This document shows positions 58,401 to 64,000 of a stretch of 64,000 nt of DNA, piece after piece. The stretch comes from Thunnus maccoyii. Taxonomy: Eukaryota > Chordata > Actinopteri > Scombriformes > Scombridae. Position 1 is the stretch's first letter; each line of letters opens with the position of its first letter. The notes beneath the pieces are model-generated. The model saw only the letters and a program-made list of their open reading frames with translations, was not told where the DNA came from and ran no database searches. Both the position numbers and the translations under genes were made by a program. Where the stretch lies: the NCBI RefSeq assembly GCF_910596095.1, contig NC_056548.1, positions 18,252,651-18,316,650 on the forward strand, written 5' to 3'.

Positions 58401-61400
58401 AAAGGATTAACTCCTTTTGTTCTCATTTAATAATGGACCTTGGACCGGGTAGCAGCATAGAAAGAAGAAGTCATTATCTCCCTATAGGATGACAGCAGAC
58501 AAGAAGTACTTGGCACAGCTACAGAAAGTGCACATCGTATCTCCTGGATGTACAAGCTAATGGTGTTTGCAGCTTGGTGTGGAGGGTTTTTGAGAGCAGA
58601 ACATTGCTGCTAGCATGCGATAACAGCACTTTGCCCTTCGCCACCAGGCTCTATAAATGATTATCAGGAGAACACTTGTGTATCTTGCCACCATATGTTT
58701 GCATTCGCAGCGCACGTGTGTGTGTGTGTGTGTTTGTTGCTGTGTAGGTGTGTGTGTTGAGATCTGTCCATCTTATCTTTTATAGCTCTGAGGGCAGCAC
58801 TACTAGTCTGTGCGGCACATGTAGAAGAGCAAAGGTTCAGGGAGAAAGTGAGGGAGCAGCTAGAGGTGAAGTGTATGTACAAGACCAACAAGTAAGGCCA
58901 TTAGTATAAAAAGCATTTACTTTACATTAATGTCAAGATTGTACTCTAATTTCTAAAACAAGATGTCAGTACTTCCTGTTACATGGTTTCTTAATGGGAA
59001 CTTAATGAAGTGAAATAAAACCATCTAAATGGGAGCATCAGGGACATAAATAACCATCAAGTAAATGTGACATGTTGAACTCCAGTAGGCAGGCTGTAAT
59101 GGAAACATTCACTTCTCCTACTAATTGAAACCCCGCACCCTTTTTCCAAAAATGGCCAGAGACGAAGCTATTAAAAACTGGCCCAGTCTTCAGAAATGAG
59201 ATCGTGCTGCTAAAAGATGTATCAGGCAGTAATAGTGCCATTAATGATTCAGCAGTCATCAGTGGACTCAGGCACACTTGTCATTGTTGAAAGACGTTCG
59301 TGTCTGCGAGGAAAACGACAGATGTCCAGGTGACGGGCAAAAAAGACACATTTCTGGCCTGGAGATAATTATGATGTGTCGGCGAGAGATGAAATAGTGA
59401 TGAGGCTTTGAAAAGTTTTCAAGTTTTCTAAGTCAAAATACTGGGAATGCTCCGATTACTACTGTACCAAAAGACCTTTATTTACATTTTCTTCTACTAA
59501 TTTCTGTGTAAAAATTCCAGTCCACCTTAAAAGAACAGAAAAGTATGACAACGCAATATTTTAAATTCATTTGGATTTATCAGGATTGTATTATATTGTG
59601 CATAATGCTATTATAATAGAGAGCAGCAGCTGGCTGAATTTAATTTGACTGAAGAAGAGCTGCCCTCTCTTCATCTTTTTCTCCCTCTGTTTGTTTTAAT
59701 CTGTAGAGAAAATAATACTACAGAGTGTAAAGAAGTTGTTTTAAGTAAGTCTCAGGTATAAAATATAAATGTCCTTCAGTTATTCAAATACTCAATAACT
59801 CAGGTATGCTCTACTGTACATTTCCGGCATTGCAAACCTCCACAGTGTGAAAAAAATATGAATACATCTTTACTTGGTAAGCTTAATAAATGATTATTCA
59901 TTGTATGACCTTAGCACATACTGTATATATTCATAGCTGAATTACTTTAATTAAGTCAATTCATTCTCACTGCAGACAGGTTTGGAGCATTAACAAAGCT
60001 AAGTTTGTCCCATAGGGTCTTCCATTTGAAAAACGCTAGGAGACAAAAAAAAGCAATATTGTGTTTTCTCATTAGATTTGCTTTAGTTCCCTCATCGGAG
60101 ATTATGGAGGTCATTGCATTGCAGTCATTAACCATGAATTCAGTCCTTCACTTCTCATTTCTCTTTTACTTCTTCACCCAAAGTCATGACTACATCACCG
60201 ACCAAGAATGTGTCCTCTGAATTTAGACGAATAAGAAAACAAAACTATAAATGTATATTAAATGTAGAACTTGTTCCTCATCCAGAGAGACCTGAGGAGA
60301 AACCTCTATCTCCAGAAGTTCCTCTTGCAGCTCATCTGAAGTGTTGAGCCGATGTGAGTTTGGCTGGATGCAGCACTCTGCTCTATATACTCCAAATCCT
60401 GGACTCGATGCGTTTGTTTCATATGTTTTTTGCTTGAAGAAACAACAGAATTGTTGGTTGTTGTTGTTTCTCAAGCTGTATGAACTGCTTTATATACTTT
60501 AAGTTGATTCCTTGCCTCAAAGAAAATTGTAAACTCTTTGTGTATATTTGTTGTATTGTTGACCGCTGCAGGGTGTTGCAGCACCATCCAGCCTTAAACA
60601 TAAAATGCTCTCCCTCACAGCGGTGTCGGCTGCAATCAGCCCTGTGCAGTGTGTTGTCATAAACACTGTCTAACACTGTCTTTTGCAGGGGTCATGTTTT
60701 CAGACATTTGCAGGCTAGTAGGACAACAGTGGCATAGTTATCCCCATGAGCAGTTGCTTTGTAGCCTTCCTTTTTGTTCCAGTGGTACTCAAACTTCCGA
60801 TATTTTCAATGTATTCGTGTTTTTGCAGATTTTTTTTTAGAGAAAAATGAATTGGAATAAGGATATTTTCACAAAATTAAAAAATGTTTTTCCTATACTA
60901 GCATATTTCTGTAAAAAGAAGTGACTCAAAATAACTTTCTGTTTTCTTTGTGAAAAAAAAGATGGTTTTGCATGTGTTGGTGGAAACCCTCTTGTTCTGT
61001 GGCTGAAGATTTAGTGTGAATATCACTGTGTTCTTGTCTTTCATACAGCACATACTACAGTTAAATTTATTGATATTTCCATCCATCATGAGTCTTATTC
61101 TTTGTTGGCCATAAGCTGTAAAAGTTGTGCAGTAACCATAAAGAGATCATGTTCAAACAGTCTCATAAAGAGGAACAGAGAGGGTGAAGACTTTACTATT
61201 TCATTTTTTGAATTCTTCCCTTCAAATAATCACAAAAAGGGAGCAACATTTGCAACACTCTTCAAACTACAAGAAAAAACTTGATGATTTCCCTTCAATA
61301 TAACATCACTGCATTGAGGCCTAACCAAAATTTCTCTGAGCCACAAGTTCTCCTCATTCATTTTCAGCCCCATCTGCAAAAAGCTATATTTTCTCAATAA

Positions 61401-61851
61401 TAAAAATATAATAGTTTTTATGCATTTTGTTTAGGTCTAACTATTCAAGCCACTTCACACTGTATATAATAAAGGTCACACTATAAACAATAACAGCAAA
61501 ACACAAAATAATTGTACATATACAGTATATTCATTGCATGACATTCTGTCCTGGCCCAAAACTTGTTGGATGATGTATTGTAAAGTAACTTCAAAAAAGT
61601 ACACAACCCATCAAACAATACTTTTTTGAGTGCCATTTTGACCTACGCGCCATACTGGGTGCATAATTAAGTGAGTTCCAGCTGGTGTGTGGCACTCTGG
61701 GGAATGAGGTGAGAATAAAGCCTGCTGGAGAGAGAAGAACCCCCCCCTCTTTTTCCCATCTCTCTTCCCCTCTGCCACCATCCAACTCTCTTAGCATGCC
61801 AAGTCATGATGAGGGAGCTGCGAGAGCTTCTCTGCTGGATATGACACACCG

Positions 61852-61910
61852 AGGAGCGACACTGACAGTCGTGCAAGGAGCGACGCTGACAGTCGTGCAA
61901 GGAGCGGCAC
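61852..61910. repeat. 24-bp tandem duplication
   Basis: AGGAGCGACACTGACAGTCG plus TGCA occurs twice with one mismatch, followed by a partial third unit (AGGAGCGGCAC). No function is apparent. Confidence 0.85.
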
Positions 61911-64000
61911 AGCAGACTGGAAAAGCCCTGCCAAACCAAAGGGTGATGTTTGGAAACTTAGACTGCTTTTGAGATGTGCGAATGAATCAAATTTGCACAT
62001 GCTCAGTCACACACTGACAAATACCCATGCACAGTCATGATGACAGCATGTGCATTTGTACACATGCACAAAGACATAAAGAGTTCTACAAAGCTCTCGG
62101 TGATTCTCGTCATTACCAAAGCCAAAGTACCTGCTATGTCTAATATTTCATTTCAGTGACACATCAACTATGTCCTAACGGCTGAAAGAGACACATTCAA
62201 TGATCCATCTCTTCTCCAAATTGCCATCTCCACAGGAATACCCTGCAGGCAAAGCCTTTTCCTTTCTGCAATAAACATTCCCATCAGCTCCTGCAGCTGA
62301 AAAATGCCTTTTACACTCCATTGAAGCCATGTTCCCTAAAACCCTTCATATGTAATCCCTGTGATCATTAGTGGCGATGGATTGTAAACGCACTAAAGTT
62401 AATTGTTTGAACGTGGAGGAAAGAAATCCTATTGACTCAAATCTGTGTTACATCATTGTGAGAAAAGCCTGATGAAGGTTAAACATATGTTCGAGCACAT
62501 TCTTGTGTTGCTCTCCTGAATGGCTCCTACAGGTTTTCTTAAGGATGAAGTAACACATTAGAGCATTAGGAAGCAGTCTCTCAGCAAACATGTAAACAAT
62601 CCGTTGTAGTTATTGGTTGTCATCTACTCGTACAATCCAGCTCCTGCAATTAACTCAGAATGTACAGTGACATTCATTCCTATGGTCAGGTGTTGCCCTG
62701 TGGATGATTCAGGTGTAATTTAATCACATACCAGGCATCAGCAGTCCCCTTAGCTTAAGTGGCCACAACACAATAGACACCCTGACCTGACAAAGAGGCC
62801 CAGAGCTACAGGACTACATGAAGAGTCCAATTAGCCGCTGCTTGTTTGCCCACCCAGCTGGACGCTCCTCAGGGGAAACATGCTGAGATTCAGAAGTGTC
62901 CAACTGCGCTTCACTTTGAACCAATCAGACCTGAATGTTGGGGCCGAGAGTGTTGATGAGGATGCTTGTCACTTGTTTGGGCCAGTTGAGAATCCCTTAT
63001 GGTAAGTGACGTGGGTGCGATGAGGAGTTTTCGGCGACGGGATGGGTCAATGTGTGTGCGTGTGTCTACTTAGATCCTCCATCTCCACGGCAACACAGTG
63101 GCAAGAGGAGCTAAGCAATTAAAAGTTTGTCATGTTCTGCTCCAGCATGGGCAGCAAGCCAGCTTGACTAAATTACAATTACAGATTGGGCTCATTGGAC
63201 GGAAGGGATAATCTTGTTGTCAGTGATTGCTAAATATGAAAAAATTAAGAAATGAACAAGATCCTTTTATGTTCTAAAAATCAAACGTTTTGGGGTCGGA
63301 AGTGACGTGCAAAATTCTTGAGAGCGAAATACAGATGGAAACACTGTTAGGCTGAGACAAGATGAGAGTATAAACCTACCCACAAACCACAGTGACTCAT
63401 CAGGTCACCTTTCTGTTGATGAGACTCAAGGAGGACAGAAAAAGATCATCTCCCCTCTTGTAAATGTCTGTTGTTAGATACTCTACAGGTTGCTAAGGGC
63501 TTGAGTGCAGGCAAAACAGAAGTCTGCTCCTGTGAATAGACAGTCCACTCTAAAGCAAAGTGCCCTGTGCAGATACAGGGGCTACTTTTAAAAAGAGACG
63601 CTGTCTGAAATGAAGGGCATCGACAACCTCACATTCAACTGGCAGCTCTTATATTCTAGTGTATGAGTCCATAAAAAAGTGCCAGTTTTATTACATGTCA
63701 AAAATGAACCACAGCTACAACGAGCTACAAAAGGTCATTTGCTCCAGAGGGAGAGAATCACATTACCTGCAGTTCACTCCGCTGCAAGATTTACCATGGA
63801 GATCATTTACTAAAAGGTGCGATGCAAGAGCAATTTGCATGCAGCGAGGCTACTTTCACTGCAAACACCTCTCACGCCACCTGCATGCTGAGTACCTGTG
63901 GGATTCTGTGAAGGTTTGGATTCTGATAAGGTTCAGTATCCTTACAGCCACTATTCTGTAATTAGGGAAGAAAAGCAAAGGAAGGGTGTTTGCATGTGGA

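Larger units (their letters stand above)
54899..64000 (-). other. rgs6: 5' intron of rgs6, continuing beyond the window
   Basis: The acceptor of the DEP exon (CCCCACAG on the minus strand) implies an intron to the right. I looked on the minus strand for the expected preceding exon ending in a MIVYCK-like sequence and did not find it in the remaining 9.1 kb. The region holds a MITE (55058-55406), a short tandem duplication (61852-61910) and AT-rich DNA with no recognisable gene. Confidence 0.6.

Noticed and set aside
63659..63961. 100-codon plus-strand open frame at the right edge
   Set aside because: No domain and no splice partners; falls in the presumed rgs6 5' intron.

Overview
The window is vertebrate nuclear DNA, almost certainly a teleost and probably percomorph-like. 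Genes are split by GT-AG introns, several of them under 100 bp. CA/TG microsatellites are abundant, fish-type LINE, Harbinger and MITE repeats are present, and the encoded proteins are clear vertebrate orthologues. I could not fix the species. There is no prokaryotic operon, CRISPR array, phage or plasmid content.

Layout: 1-6600 is repeat-bearing intergenic DNA. At 6704-7540 (+) lies a compact three-exon Rho-family GTPase of the RhoU/RhoV type. At 9925-17336 (+) lies zfyve1 (DFCP1) with eleven coding exons, followed by a long 3' UTR. At 20052-35954 (+) lies a dpf3-type gene with ten coding exons and an 8.4 kb first intron full of repeats. From 36 to 42 kb is a convergent intergenic stretch. 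At 42737-54898 (-) lie the last fifteen coding exons of rgs6. Everything to the right of 54898 appears to be its 5' intron, and the first coding exon is outside the window.

The order zfyve1 - dpf3 - rgs6 with these relative strands matches human 14q24 (ZFYVE1 - DCAF4 - DPF3 - RGS6), except that no DCAF4 is seen between zfyve1 and dpf3. The genes are unrelated in pathway: ER/omegasome lipid-platform protein, BAF-complex reader and G-protein regulator. Their proximity is ancestral linkage, not an operon.

No wholly new system was found. The most interesting observation is that this dpf3 copy encodes only the short DPF3a-like form, and that both of its zinc modules are damaged. A single G-to-A type change (TGT to TAT) replaces the second Cys of the C2H2 finger, a 42-nt optional exon can be inserted into the same finger, and the first PHD finger is reduced to a shortened Cys cluster with no PHD2 exons before rgs6. 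The Rho-like GTPase has kept all its nucleotide-binding motifs but lost the C-terminal lipid-modified Cys motif of its subfamily. Other points are a short uORF, ZNF143-like and YY1-like promoter motifs, a tandem NAGNAG acceptor in rgs6, and two nested-transposon histories.
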